Under the pieces are notes generated by a model. It was given only the letters and a program-made list of their open reading frames with translations. It was not told the DNA's origin and made no database searches. Positions 47,147 through 63,790 of a DNA stretch of 64,000 nt are shown piece by piece (within the stretch, counting starts at the first letter, position 1; every line of letters begins with the position of its first letter). The DNA comes from Limnoperna fortunei (Eukaryota > Mollusca > Bivalvia > Mytilida > Modiolidae), in the NCBI GenBank assembly GCA_944474755.1, contig OX104112.1, forward strand, positions 3,878,001 through 3,942,000, written 5' to 3'. The translations under genes were made by a program, and so were the position numbers.

Positions 47147-50100
47147 CAACATATCCCGACCAAAGTATGGCATTACTACCAACATCTAGCATATCCCGAC
47201 CGAAGAATGTCCTTACTACCAACATATAACACATACCGACCAAAGCATGTCATTACTACCAACATATAACACATACCGACCAAAACATGTCATTACTACC
47301 AACATATAACACATACATACCAAAGTATGTCATTACTACCAACATCTAACACATACAGACCAAAGTATGTCATTACTACCAACATATAACACCTACCGAC
47401 CACAGTATGTCATTACTACTAACAGACAACATATAACGACCACAGTATGTCATTACTACCAACACATCATGTACCGACCAAAGCATGTCATTACTACCAA
47501 CATATAACACACCGACCACAGTATGTCATAACTACCAACATACAACATATACCGACCACAGCATGTCATTACTACCAACATATAACACATACCGACCACA
47601 GTATGTCATTACTACCAACATATAACACATACCGACCAAAGCATGTTATTACTACCAACATCTAACACATACAGACCAAAGTATGTAATTCCTACCAACA
47701 TATAACACATACCGACCACAGTATGTCATTACTACTAACATACAACATATACCGACCACAGTATGTCATTACTACCAACATAACACATACCGACCACAGT
47801 ATGTCATTACTACCAACATATAACACATACCGACCAAAGCATGTCATTACTACCAACATATAACACATACCGACTAAAACATGTCATTACTACCAACATA
47901 TAACACATACCAACCAAAGCATGTTATTACTACCAACATATAACACATACCTACCAAAGCATGTCATTACTACCAACATATACCACACCGACCACAGTAT
48001 TTCATTACTACCAACATACAACATATACCGACCACAGTATGTCATTACTACCAACATACAACATATCCCGACCTAAGTATGTTATTACTTCTAACATACA
48101 ACATATACCGACCACAGTATGTCATTACTACCAACATAAAAGATATACCGACTGCAGTATGTCATTTCTACTAACATACAACACATACCGACCACAGTAT
48201 GTCATTACTACCAACATAGAACATATACCGACCACAGTATGTCATTACTACCAACATACAACATATCCCGACCAAAGTATGTCATTACTACCAACATCTA
48301 ACACATACAGACCAAAGTATGTCATTACTCCCAACATCTAATACATACAGACCAAAGTATGTCATTACTACCAACATCTAACACATACAGACCAAAGTAT
48401 GTCATTACTACCAACATCTAACACATACCGACCAAAGCATGTCATTACTACCAACATACAACATATCCCGACCAAAGTATGGCATTACTACCAACATCTA
48501 GCATATCCGGACCAAAGTATGTCATTACTATCAATATATAACACATACAGACCAAAGTATGGCATTACTACCAACATACAACATATACAGACCAAAGTAT
48601 GGCATTACTACCAACATACAACATATCCCGACCAAAGTATGGCATTACTACCAACATCTAGCATATCCCGACCGAAGAATGTCCTTACTACCAACATATA
48701 ACACATACCGACCAAAGCATGTCATTACTACCAACATATAACACATACCGACCAAAACATGTCATTACTACCAACATATAACACATACCGACCAAAACAT
48801 GTCATTACTACCAACATATAACACATACCTACCAAAGTATGTCATTACTACCAACATATAACACATACCTACCAAAGCATGTCATTACTACCATCATATA
48901 CCACACCGACCACAGTATTTCATTACTACCAACATACAACATATACCGACCACAGTATGTCATTACTAACAACACACAAGACAAACCGACCAAAGTATGT
49001 CATTACTACTAACATACAACATATACCGACCACAGTTTGTCATTACTTCCAACATACAACATATCCCGACCAAAGTATGTCATTACTACCAACTTACAAG
49101 ACATACCGACCACAGTATGTCATTACTACCAATATCTAACATATCCGGACCAAGGTATGTCATTACTATCAACATGTAACACATACAGACCAAAGTATGG
49201 CATTACGACCAACATACAACATATCCCGACCACAGTATGTCATTACTACCAACATCTAACATATCCCGACCAAAGTATGGCATTACTAACAACATACAAC
49301 ATATACCGACCACAGTATGTCATTACTACCAACATCTAACATATCCCGACCGAAGTACATGTATGTCATTACTACCAACATATAACACCTACCGACCACA
49401 GTATGTCATTACTACTAACATACAACATATAACGACCACAGTATGTCATTACTACCAACATATCATATACCGACCAAAGCATGTCATTACTACCAACATA
49501 TAACACACCGTCCACAGTATGTCATTACTTCTAACATACAACATATAACGACCACAGTATGTCATTACTACCAACACAACATATACCGACCAAAGCATGT
49601 CATTACTACCAACATATAACACACCGACCACAGTATGTCATTACTACCAACATACAACATATACCGACCACAGCATGTCATTACTACCAACATATAACAC
49701 ATACCGACCACAGTATGTCATTACTACTAACATACAACATATAACGACCACAGTATGTCATTACTACCAACATATCATATACCGACCAAATCATGTCATT
49801 ACTACCAACATATAACACACCGACCACAGTATGTCATTACTACCAACATACAACATATACCGACCACAGCATGTCATTACTACCAACATATAACACATAC
49901 CGACCACAGTATGTCATTACTACTAACATACAACATATAACGACCACAGTATGTCATTACTACCAACACAACATATACCGACCAAAGCATGTCATTACTA
50001 CCAACATATAACACACCGACCACAGTATGTCATTACTACCAACATACAACATATACCGACCACAGCATGTCATTACTACCAACATAACACATACTGACCA

Positions 50101-50181
50101 CAGTATGTCATCACTACCAACATATAACACATACCGACCAAAGCATGTCATTACTACCAACATATAACACATACCGACTAA

Positions 50182-53100
50182 AACATGTCATTACTACCAA
50201 CATACAACACATACCGACCACAGTATGTCATTACTACCAACATACAACACAAACCGATCACAATATGTCATTACTACCAACATACAACACAAACCGATCA
50301 CAATATGTCATTACTACCAACATACAACACATACCGATCACAGTATGTCATTACTACCTGCATACAACACATACCGATCACAGTATGTCATTACTACCTC
50401 CATACAACACATACCGACCACAGTATGTCATTACTAATAACATACAACACAAACCGATCACAGTATGTCATTACTACCAACATACAACACATACCGATCA
50501 CAGTATGTCATTACTACCTGCATACAACACATACCGATCACAGTATGTCATTACTACCAACATACAACACATACCGATCACAGTATGTCATTACTACCAA
50601 CATACAACACAAACCGATCACAATATGTCATTACTACCAACATACAACACATACCGATCACAGTATGTCATTACTACCAACATACAACACAAACCGATCA
50701 CAATATGTCATTACTACCAACATACAACACATACCGATCACAGTATGTCATTACTACCTGCATACAACACATACCGATCACAGTATGTCATTACTACCTC
50801 CATACAACACATACCGACCACAGTATGTCATTACTACTAACATACAATATATACCGACCACAGTATGTCATTACTACCAACATACAACATATACCGACCA
50901 CAGTATGTCATTACTACCAACATACAACACAAACCGACTACAGTATGTCATTACTAATAACAAACAACATATACCGACCACAGTATGTCATTACTACCAA
51001 CATACAACATATACCGACCACAGTATGTCATTACTACCAACATACAACATATACCGACCACAGTATGTCATTACTACCAACATACAACACAAAACCGACC
51101 ACAGTTTGTCATTACTACCAACATACAACATATACCGACCACAGTATGTCATTACTACCAACATACAACACATACCGACCACAGTATGTCATTACTACCA
51201 ACATATAACACATACCGACCACATTATGTCATTACTACCAACATATAACACATACCGACCACATTATGTCATTACTACCAACATACAACACATACCGACC
51301 ACAGTATGTCATTACTACCAACCTACAACATATACCGACCACATTATGTCATTACTACCAACATAGAACATATACCGACCACATTATGTCATTACTACTA
51401 ATATACAACACACACTGACCACAGTATGTCATTACTACTAACCTAACAACATATACCGACCACAGTATGTCATTACTACCAACATAGAACATAAACAGAC
51501 CACAGTATGTCATTACTACTAACATACAACATATACCGACCACATTATGTCATTACTACCAACATCTCATATCCCGACCAAAGTATGGCATTGCTACCAA
51601 CATATAACACATACCGACCACAGTATGTCATAATTACCAACATATAACACATACCGACCACAGTCTGTCATTTCTACCAACATACAACATATACCGATCA
51701 CAGTATGCCATTAGTTCTAACATACAACATATACCGACCACATTATGTCATAACTACCAACATACAAGACATACCGACCACGGTATGTCATTACTACCAA
51801 CATACAACATATACCGACCACAGTATGTCATTACTTCTAACATACAAGAAATAAAGACCACAGTATGTCATTACTACCAACATACAACACATACCGACCA
51901 CAGTATGTCATTACTACCAACATATAACACATACCGACCAAAGCATGTTATTACTACCAACATATAACACATACCTACGAAAGCATGCCATTGCTACCAA
52001 CATATAACACATACCTACCAAAGTATGTCATTACTACCAACATATAACACATACCGACCAAAACATGTCATTGCTACCAACATATAACACATACCTACCA
52101 AAGTATGTCATTACTACCAACATATACCACACCGACCACAATATTTCATTACTACCAACATACAACATATACCGACCACAGTATGTCATTACTACCAACA
52201 CACAAGACATACCGACCAAAGTATGTCATTACGAATAACATACAACATATACTGACCACAGTTTGTCATTACTTCCAACATACAACATATCCCGACCAAA
52301 GTATGTCATTACTACCAACATACAAGACATACCGACCACAGTATGTCATTACTACCAACATCTAACATATCCCGACCAAAGTATGTCATTACTATCAATA
52401 TATAACACATACAGACCAAAGTATGGCATTACTACCAACATACAACATATACAGACCAAAGTATGGCATTACTACCAACATACAACATATCCCGACCAAA
52501 GTATGGCATTACTACCAACATCTAGCATATCCCGACCGAAGAATGTCCTTACTACCAACATATAACACATACCGACCAAAGCATGTCATTACTAACAACA
52601 TATAACACATACCGACCAAAACATGTCATTACTACCAACATATAACACATACCTACCAAAGCATGTCATTACTACCAACATATAACACATACCGACCAAA
52701 GCATGTCATTACTACCAACATATAACACATACCTACCAAAGCATGTCATTACTACCAACATATAACACATACCGACCAAAACATGTCATTACTACCAACA
52801 TATAACACATACCTACCAAAGCATGTCATTACTACCAACATATAACACATACCTACCAAAGTATGTCATTACTACCAACATATAACACATACCTACCAAA
52901 GCATGTCATTACTACCATCATATACCACACCGACCACAGTATTTCATTACTACCAACATACAACATATACCGACCACAGTATGTCATTACTACCAACATA
53001 TAACACATACCGACCAAAACATGTCATTACTACCAACATATAACACATACCGACCAAAACATGTCATTACTACCAACATATAACACATACCTACCAAAGT

Positions 53101-54078
53101 ATGTCATTACTACCAACATATAACACATACCTACCAAAGCATGTCATTACTACCATCATATACCACACCGACCACAGTATGTCATTACTACCAACATACA
53201 ACACAAAACCGACCACAGTTTGTCATTACTACCAACATACAACATATACCGACCACAGTATGTCATTACTACCAACATACAACACATACCGACCACAGTA
53301 TGTCATTACTACCAACATATAACACATACCGACCACATTTTGTCATTACTACCAACATATAACACATACCGACCACATTATGTCATTACTACCAACATAC
53401 AACACATACCGACCACAGTATGTCATTACTACCAACCTACAACATATACCGACCACATTATGTCATTACTACCAACATAGAACATATACCGACCACATTA
53501 TGTCATTACTACTAACATACAACACACACTGACCACAGTATGTCATTACTACTAACCTAACAACATATACCGACCACAGTATGTCATTACTACCAACATA
53601 GAACATAAACAGACCACAGTATGTCATTACTACTAACATACAACATATACCGACCACATTATGTCATTACTACCAACATCTCATATCCCGACCAAAGTAT
53701 GGCATTGCTACCAACATATAACACATACCGACCACAGTATGTCATAATTACCAACATATAACACATACCGACCACAGTCTGTCATTTCTACCAACATACA
53801 ACATATACCGATCACAGTATGCCATTAGTTCTAACATACAACATATACCGACCACATTATGTCATAACTACCAACATACAAGACATACCGACCACGGTAT
53901 GTCATTACTACCAACATACAACATATACCGACCACAGTATGTCATTACTTCTAACATACAAGAAATAAAGACCACAGTATGTCATTACTACCAACATACA
54001 ACACATACCGACCACAGTATGTCATTACTACCAACATATAACACATACCGACCAAAGCATGTTATTACTACCAACATA
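50182..54078. repeat. Satellite higher-order block, copy 2
   Basis: Near-identical partner of 43250-47146. Its internal block at 53191 is followed, at about 54077, by units that match those after the first internal block (45031 onward; offset 9,046) rather than those after 47146, so the junction is recombinant. The stretch 48879-50190 recurs at 55255-56566 (offset 6,376). Confidence 0.8.
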
Positions 54079-57049
54079 TAACACATACCTACGAAAGCAT
54101 GCCATTGCTACCAACATATAACACATACCTACCAAAGTATGTCATTACTACAACCATATAACACATACCGACCAAAACATGTCATTGCTACCAACATATA
54201 ACACATACCTACCAAAGTATGTCATTACTACCAACATATACCACACCGACCACAATATTTCATTACTACCAACATACAACATATACCGACCACAGTATGT
54301 CATTACTACCAACACACAAGACATACCGACCAAAGTATGTCATTACGAATAACATACAACATATACTGACCACAGTTTGTCATTACTTCCAACATACAAC
54401 ATATCCCGACCAAAGTATGTCATTACTACCAACATACAAGACATACCGACCACAGTATGTCATTACTACCAACATCTAACATATCCGGACCAAAGTATGT
54501 CATTACTATCAATATATAACACATACAGACCAAAGTATGGCATTACTACCAACATACAACATATACAGACCAAAGTATGGCATTACTACCAACATACAAC
54601 ATATCCCGACCAAAGTATGGCATTACTACCAACATCTAGCATATCCCGACCGAAGAATGTCCTTACTACCAACATATAACACATACCGACCAAAGCATGT
54701 CATTACTACCAACATATAACACATACCGACCAAAACATGTCATTACTACCAACATATAACACATACCTACCAAAGCATGTCATTACTACCAACATATAAC
54801 ACATACCGACCAAAACATGTCATTACTACCAACATATAACACATACCTACCAAAGCATGTCATTACTACCAACATATAACACATACCGACCAAAGCATGT
54901 CATTACTACCAACATATAACACATACCTACCAAAGCATGTCATTACTACCAACATATAACACATACCTACCAAAGTATGTCATTACTACCAACATATAAC
55001 ACATACCTACCAAAGCATGTCATTACTACCATCATATACCACACCGACCACAGTATTTCATTACTACCAACATACAACATATACCGACCACAGTATGTCA
55101 TTACTACCAACATATAACACATACCGACCAAAACATGTCATTACTACCAACATATAACACATACCGACCAAAACATGTCATTACTACCAACATATAACAC
55201 ATACCTACCAAAGTATGTCATTACTACCAACATATAACACATACCTACCAAAGCATGTCATTACTACCATCATATACCACACCGACCACAGTATTTCATT
55301 ACTACCAACATACAACATATACCGACCACAGTATGTCATTACTAACAACACACAAGACAAACCGACCAAAGTATGTCATTACTACTAACATACAACATAT
55401 ACCGACCACAGTTTGTCATTACTTCCAACATACAACATATCCCGACCAAAGTATGTCATTACTACCAACTTACAAGACATACCGACCACAGTATGTCATT
55501 ACTACCAATATCTAACATATCCGGACCAAGGTATGTCATTACTATCAACATGTAACACATACAGACCAAAGTATGGCATTACGACCAACATACAACATAT
55601 CCCGACCACAGTATGTCATTACTACCAACATCTAACATATCCCGACCAAAGTATGGCATTACTAACAACATACAACATATACCGACCACAGTATGTCATT
55701 ACTACCAACATCTAACATATCCCGACCGAAGTACATGTATGTCATTACTACCAACATATAACACCTACCGACCACAGTATGTCATTACTACTAACATACA
55801 ACATATAACGACCACAGTATGTCATTACTACCAACATATCATATACCGACCAAAGCATGTCATTACTACCAACATATAACACACCGTCCACAGTATGTCA
55901 TTACTTCTAACATACAACATATAACGACCACAGTATGTCATTACTACCAACACAACATATACCGACCAAAGCATGTCATTACTACCAACATATAACACAC
56001 CGACCACAGTATGTCATTACTACCAACATACAACATATACCGACCACAGCATGTCATTACTACCAACATATAACACATACCGACCACAGTATGTCATTAC
56101 TACTAACATACAACATATAACGACCACAGTATGTCATTACTACCAACATATCATATACCGACCAAATCATGTCATTACTACCAACATATAACACACCGAC
56201 CACAGTATGTCATTACTACCAACATACAACATATACCGACCACAGCATGTCATTACTACCAACATATAACACATACCGACCACAGTATGTCATTACTACT
56301 AACATACAACATATAACGACCACAGTATGTCATTACTACCAACACAACATATACCGACCAAAGCATGTCATTACTACCAACATATAACACACCGACCACA
56401 GTATGTCATTACTACCAACATACAACATATACCGACCACAGCATGTCATTACTACCAACATAACACATACTGACCACAGTATGTCATCACTACCAACATA
56501 TAACACATACCGACCAAAGCATGTCATTACTACCAACATATAACACATACCGACTAAAACATGTCATTACTACCAACATATAACACATACCGACCAAAGC
56601 ATGTTATTACTACCAAAATATAACACATACCTACCAAAGCATGTCATTACTACCAACATATACCTCACCGACCACAGTATTTCTTTACTACTAACATACA
56701 ACATATACCGACCACGGTATGTCATTACTACTTACATACAACATATACCGACCACAGTATGTCATTACTACCAACATACAACATATCCCGACCTAAGTAT
56801 GTCATTACTTCTAACATACAACATATACCGACCACAGTATGTCTTTACTACCAACATACAAGATATACCGACTGCAGTATGTCATTTCTACTAACATACA
56901 ACACATACCGACCACAGTATGTCATTACTACCAACATAGAACATATACCGACCACAGTATGTCATTACTACCAACATACAACATATCCCGACCAAAGTAT
57001 GTCATTACTACCAGCATCTAACACATACATACCAAAGTATGTCATTCCT

Positions 57050-60000
57050 ACCAACATCTAACATACAGACCAAAGTATGTCATTACTACCAACATCTAAC
57101 ACATACAGACCAAAGTATGTCATTACTCCCAACATCTAACACATACATACCAAAGTATGTCATTACTACCAACATCTAACACATACAGACCAAAGTATGT
57201 CATTACTACCAACATCCAACACATACATACCAAAGTATGTTATTACTACCAACATCTAACACATACAGACCAAAGTATGTCATTGCTACCAACATCTAAC
57301 ACATACATACCAAAGTATGTCATTACTACCAACATCTAACACATACAGACCAAAGTATGTCATTACTACCAACATCTAACACATACATACCAAAGTATGT
57401 CATTACTACCAACATCTAACACATACAGACCAAAGTATGTCATTACTACCAACATCTAACACATACATACCAAAGTATGTCATTACTACCAACATCTAAC
57501 ACATACAGACCAAAGTATGTCATTACTACCAACATATAACACCTACCGACCACAGTATGTCATTACTACTAACAGACAACATATAACGACCACAGTATGT
57601 CATTACTACCAACACATCATGTACCGACCAAAGCATGTCATTACTACCAACATATAACACACCGACCACAGTATGTCATTACTACCAACATACAACATAT
57701 ACCGACCACAGCATGTCATTACTACCAACATATAACACATACCGACCACAGTATGTCATTACTACCAACATATAACACATACCGACCAAAGCATGTTATT
57801 ACTACCAACATCTAACACATACAGACCAAAGTATGTAATTCCTACCAACATATAACACATACCGACCACAGTATGTCATTACTACTAACATACAACATAT
57901 ACCGACCACAGTATGTCATTACTACCAACATAACACATACCGACCACAGTATGTCATCACTACCAACATATAACACATACCGACCAAAGCATGTCATTAC
58001 TACCAACATATAACACATACCGACTAAAACATGTCATTACTACCAACATATAACACATACCAACCAAAGCATGTTATTACTACCAACATATAACACATAC
58101 CTACCAAAGCATGTCATTACTACCAACATATACCACACCGACCACAGTATTTCTTTACTACTAACATACAACATATACCGACCACAGTATGTCATTACTA
58201 CCAACATACAACATATCCCGACCTAAGTATGTTATTACTTCTAACATACAACATATACCGACCACAGTATGTCATTACTACCAACATAAAAGATATACCG
58301 ACTGCAGTATGTCATTTCTACTAACATACAACACATACCGACCACAGTATGTCATTACTACCAACATAGAACATATACCGACCACAGTATGTCATTACTA
58401 CCAACATACAACATATCCCGACCAAAGTATGTCATTACTACCAACATCTAACACATACAGACCAAAGTATGTCATTACTCCCAACATCTAATACATACAG
58501 ACCAAAGTATGTCATTACTACCAACATCTAACACATACAGACCAAAGTATGTCATTACTACCAACATCTAACACATACATACCAAAGTATGTCATTACTA
58601 CCAACATCTAACACATACAGACCAAAGTATGTCATTACTACCAACATCTAACACATACAGACCAAAGTATGTCATTACTACCAACATCTAACACATACAT
58701 ACCAAAGTATGTCATTACTACCAACATCTTACACATACATACCAAAGTATGTCATTACTACCAACATCTAACACATACATACCAAAGTATGTCATTACTA
58801 CCAACATCTAACACATACAGACCAAAGTATGTCATTACTACCAACATCTAACACATACATACCAAAGTATGTCATTACTACCAACATCTAACACATACAT
58901 ACCAAAGTATGTCATTACTACCAACATCTAACGCATACATACCAAAGTATGTCATTACTACCAACATCTAACGCATACAAACCAAAGTATGTCATTACTA
59001 CCAACATCTAACACATACATACCAAAGTATGTCATTACTACCAACATCTAACACATACATACCAAAGTATGTCATTACTACCAACATCTAACACATACAG
59101 ACCAAAGTATGTCCTTACTACCAACATCTAACACACACATACCAAAGTATGTCATTACTACCAACATCTAACACATACATACCAAAGTATGTCATTACTA
59201 CCAACATCTAACACATACAGACCAAAGTATGTCATTACTACCAACATCTAACACATACATACCAAAGTATGTCATTACTACCAACATCCAACACATACAT
59301 ACCAAAGTATGTCATTACTACCAACATCTAACACATACATACCAAAGTATGTCATTACTACCAACATCTAACACATACATACCAAAGTATGTCATTACTA
59401 CCAACATCTAACACATACATACCAAAGTATGTCATTACTACCAACATCTAACACATACATACCAAAGTATGTCATTACTACCAACATCTAACACATACAT
59501 ACCAAAGTATGTCATTACTACCAACATCTAACACATACATACCAAAGTATGTCATTACTACCAACATCTAACACATACATACCAAAGTATGTCATTACTA
59601 CCAACATCTAACACATACATACCAAAATATGTCATTACTACTAACATCTAACACATACAGACCAAAGTATGTCATTACCACCAACATCTAACACATACAT
59701 ACCAAAATATGTCATTACTACTAACATCTAACACATACAGACCAAAGTATGTCATTACTACCAACATCTAACACATACATACCAAAGTATGTCATTACTA
59801 CTAACATCTAACACATACAGACCAAAGTATGTCATTACTACCAACATCTAACACATACATACCAAAGTATGTCATTACTACCAACATCTAACACATACAT
59901 ACCAAAATATGTCATTACTACTAACATCTAACACATACATACCAAAGTATGTCATTACTACCAACATCTAACACATACAGACCAAAGTAGGTCATTACTA

Positions 60001-63000
60001 CCAACATCTAACACATACAGACCAAAGTATGTCATTACTACCAACATCTAACACATACAGACCAAAATATGTCATTTCTACCAACATCTAACACATACAG
60101 ACCACAGTATGTCATTACTACCAACATATAACATATACAGACCAAAGTATGTCATTACTACCAACATCTAACACATACAGACCAAAGTATGTCATTACTA
60201 CCAACATCTAACACATACAGACCAAAATATGTCATTACTACCAACATCTAACACATACAGACCAAAGTATGTCATTACTACCAACATCTAACACATACAG
60301 ACCAAAGTATGTCATTACTACTAACATCTAACACATACAGACCAAAGTATGTCATTACCACCAACATCTAACACATACATACCAAAATATGTCATTACTA
60401 CTAACATCTAACACATACAGACCAAAGTATGTCATTACTACCAACATCTAACACATACATACCAAAGTATGTCATTACTACTAACATCTAACACATACAG
60501 ACCAAAGTATGTCATTACTACCAACATCTAACACATACATACCAAAGTATGTCATTATTACCAACATCTAACACATACATACCAAAATATGTCATTACTA
60601 CTAACATCTAACACATACATACCAAAGTATGTCATTACTACCAACATCTAACACATACAGACCAAAGTAGGTCATTACCACCAACATCTAACACATACAT
60701 ACCAAAGTATGTCATTACTACCAACATCTAACACATACAGACCAAAGTATGTCATTACTACCAACATCTAACACATACAGACCAAAATATGTCATTTCTA
60801 CCAACATCTAACACATACAGACCACAGTATGTCATTACTACCAACATATAACATATACAGACCAAAGTATGTCATTACTACCAACATCTAACACATACAG
60901 ACCAAAGTATGTCATTACTACCAACATCTAACACATACAGACCAAAGTATGTCATTACTACCAACATCTAACACATACATACCAAAGTATGTCATTACTA
61001 CCAACATCTAACACATACAGACCAAAGTATGTCATTACTACCAACATCTAACACATACAGACCAAAGTATGTCATTACTACCAACATCTAACACATACAT
61101 ACCAAAGTATGTCATTACCACCAACATCTAACACATACATACCAAAATATGTCATTACTACCAACATCTAACACATACATACCAAAGTATGTCATTACTA
61201 CCAACATCTAACACATACAGACCAAAGTATGTCATTACTACCAACATCTAACACATACAGACCAAAGTATGTCATTACTACCAACATCTAACACATACAT
61301 ACCAAAGTATGTCATTACTACCAACATCTAACACATACAGACCACAGTATGTCATTACTACCAACATCTTACACATACAGACCAAAGTAGGTCATTACTA
61401 CCAACATCCAACACATACAGACCGAAGTATATCATTACTACCAACATCTAACACATACACACCAAAGTATGTCATTACTACCAACATCTAACATACAGAC
61501 CAAAGTATGTAATTACTACCAACATCTAACACATACAGACCAAAGTATGTCATTTCTACCAACATCTAACACATACACACCAAAGTATGTAATTACTACC
61601 AACATCTAACACATACAGACCAAAGTATGTCATTCCTACCAACATCTAACACATACATACCAAAGTATGTCATTACTACCAACATCTAACACATACAGAC
61701 CAAAGTATGTCATTTCTACCAACATCTAACACATACATACCAAAGTATGTCATTACTACCAACATCTAACATACAGACCAAAGTATGTAATTACTACCAA
61801 CATCTAACACATACAGACCAAAGTATATCATTACTACCAACATATACCACATACATACCAAAGTATGTCATTACTACCAACATACACGACATACAGACCA
61901 AAGTATGTCATTACTACCAACATCTAACACATACACACCAAAGTATGTAATTACTACCAACATCTAACACATACACACCAAAGTATGTAATTACTACCAA
62001 CATCTAACACATACAGACCAAAGTATATCATTACTACCAACATCTAACACATACAGACCAAAGTATGTCATTTCTACCAACATCTAACACATACATACCA
62101 AAGTATGTCATTACTACCAACATCTAACATACAGACCAAAGTATGTAATTACTACCAACATCTAACACATACAGACCAAAGTATATCATTACTACCAACA
62201 TATACCACATACATACCAAAGTATGTCATTACTACCAACATACACGACATACAGACCAAAGTATGTCATTACTACCAACATACATGACATACAGACCAAA
62301 GTATGTCATTACTACCAACATACACGACACACAGACCAAAGTATGTCATTACTACCAACATACACGACATACAGACCAAAGTATGTCATTACTACCAACA
62401 TACACGACATACAGACCAAAGTATGTCATTACTACCAACATCTAACACATACACACCAAAGTATGTAATTACTACCAACATCTAACACATACAGACCAAA
62501 GTATGTCATTACTACCAACATACACGACATACAGACCAAAGTATATCATTACTACCATCATCTAACACATACACACCAAAGTATGTAATTACTACCAACA
62601 TCTAACACATACATACCAAAGTATGTCATTACTACCAACATACACGACATACAGACCAAAGTATGTCATTACTACCAACATACACGACATACAGACCAAA
62701 GTATGTCATTACTACCAACATCTAACACATACAGACCAAAGTATGTCATTACTACCAACATCTAACACATACATACCAAAGTATGTCATTACTACCAACA
62801 TACACGACATACAGACCAAAGTATGTCATTACTACCAACATCTAACACATACATACCAAAGTATGTCATTACTACCAACATCTAACACATACAGACCAAA
62901 GTATGTCATTACTACCAACATCTAACACATACAGCCCAAAGTATGTCATTACTACCAACATCTAACACATACAGACCAAAGTATGTCATTACTACCAACA

Positions 63001-63790
63001 TCTAACACATACAGACCAAAATATGTCATTGCTACCAACATCTAACACATACATACCAAAGTATGTCATTACTACCAACATCTAACACATACATACCAAA
63101 GTATGTCATTACTACCAACATCTAACACATACATACCAAAGTATGTCATTTCTACCAACATCTAACACATACAGACCAAATTATGTGATTACTACCAACA
63201 TATACCACATACAGACCAAAGTATGTCATTACTACCAACATATACCACATACAGACCAAAGCATGTCATTACTACCAACATCTAACATACATACCAAAGT
63301 ATGTCATTACTACCAACATCTAACACATACATACCAAAGTATGTCATTACTACCAACATCTAACACATACAGACCAAAGTATGTCATTACTACCAACATC
63401 TAACACATAAACACCAAAGTATGTCATTACTACCAACATCTAACACATAAACACCAAAGTATGTCATTCCTACCAACATCTAACACATACAGACCAAAGT
63501 ATGTCATTACTACCAACATCTAACACATAAACACCAAAGTATGTCATTCCTACCAACATCTAACACATACAGACCAAAGTATGTCATTACTACCAACATC
63601 TAACACATAAACACCAAAGTATGTCATTACTACCAACATCTAACACATAAACACCAAAGTATGTCATTTCTACCAACATGTAACACATAAACACCAAAGT
63701 ATGTCATTCCTACCAACATCTAACACATACAGACCAAAGTATGTCATTACTACCAACATCTAACACATAAACACCAAAGTATGTCATTAC
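57050..63790. repeat. Homogeneous satellite subfamily TCTAACACATACA[G/T]ACCAAAG
   Basis: From about 57050 most units read TATGTCATTACTACCAACAT + CTAACACATACA[G/T]ACCAAAG. Insertions of other types occur at 57530-58440 (copied from 47378-48290, offset 10,150) and of the TACACGACATACAGACC type near 61880-62830. At 63784 the array returns to the mixed type (same variants as at 47370 and 57520). Confidence 0.85.

Noticed and set aside
43053..63403. Dozens of open frames of 60-433 codons in the satellite
   Set aside because: All are the same 40-bp unit read in three frames, with peptides repeated in staggered form. No splice signals, start context or non-repeat sequence.
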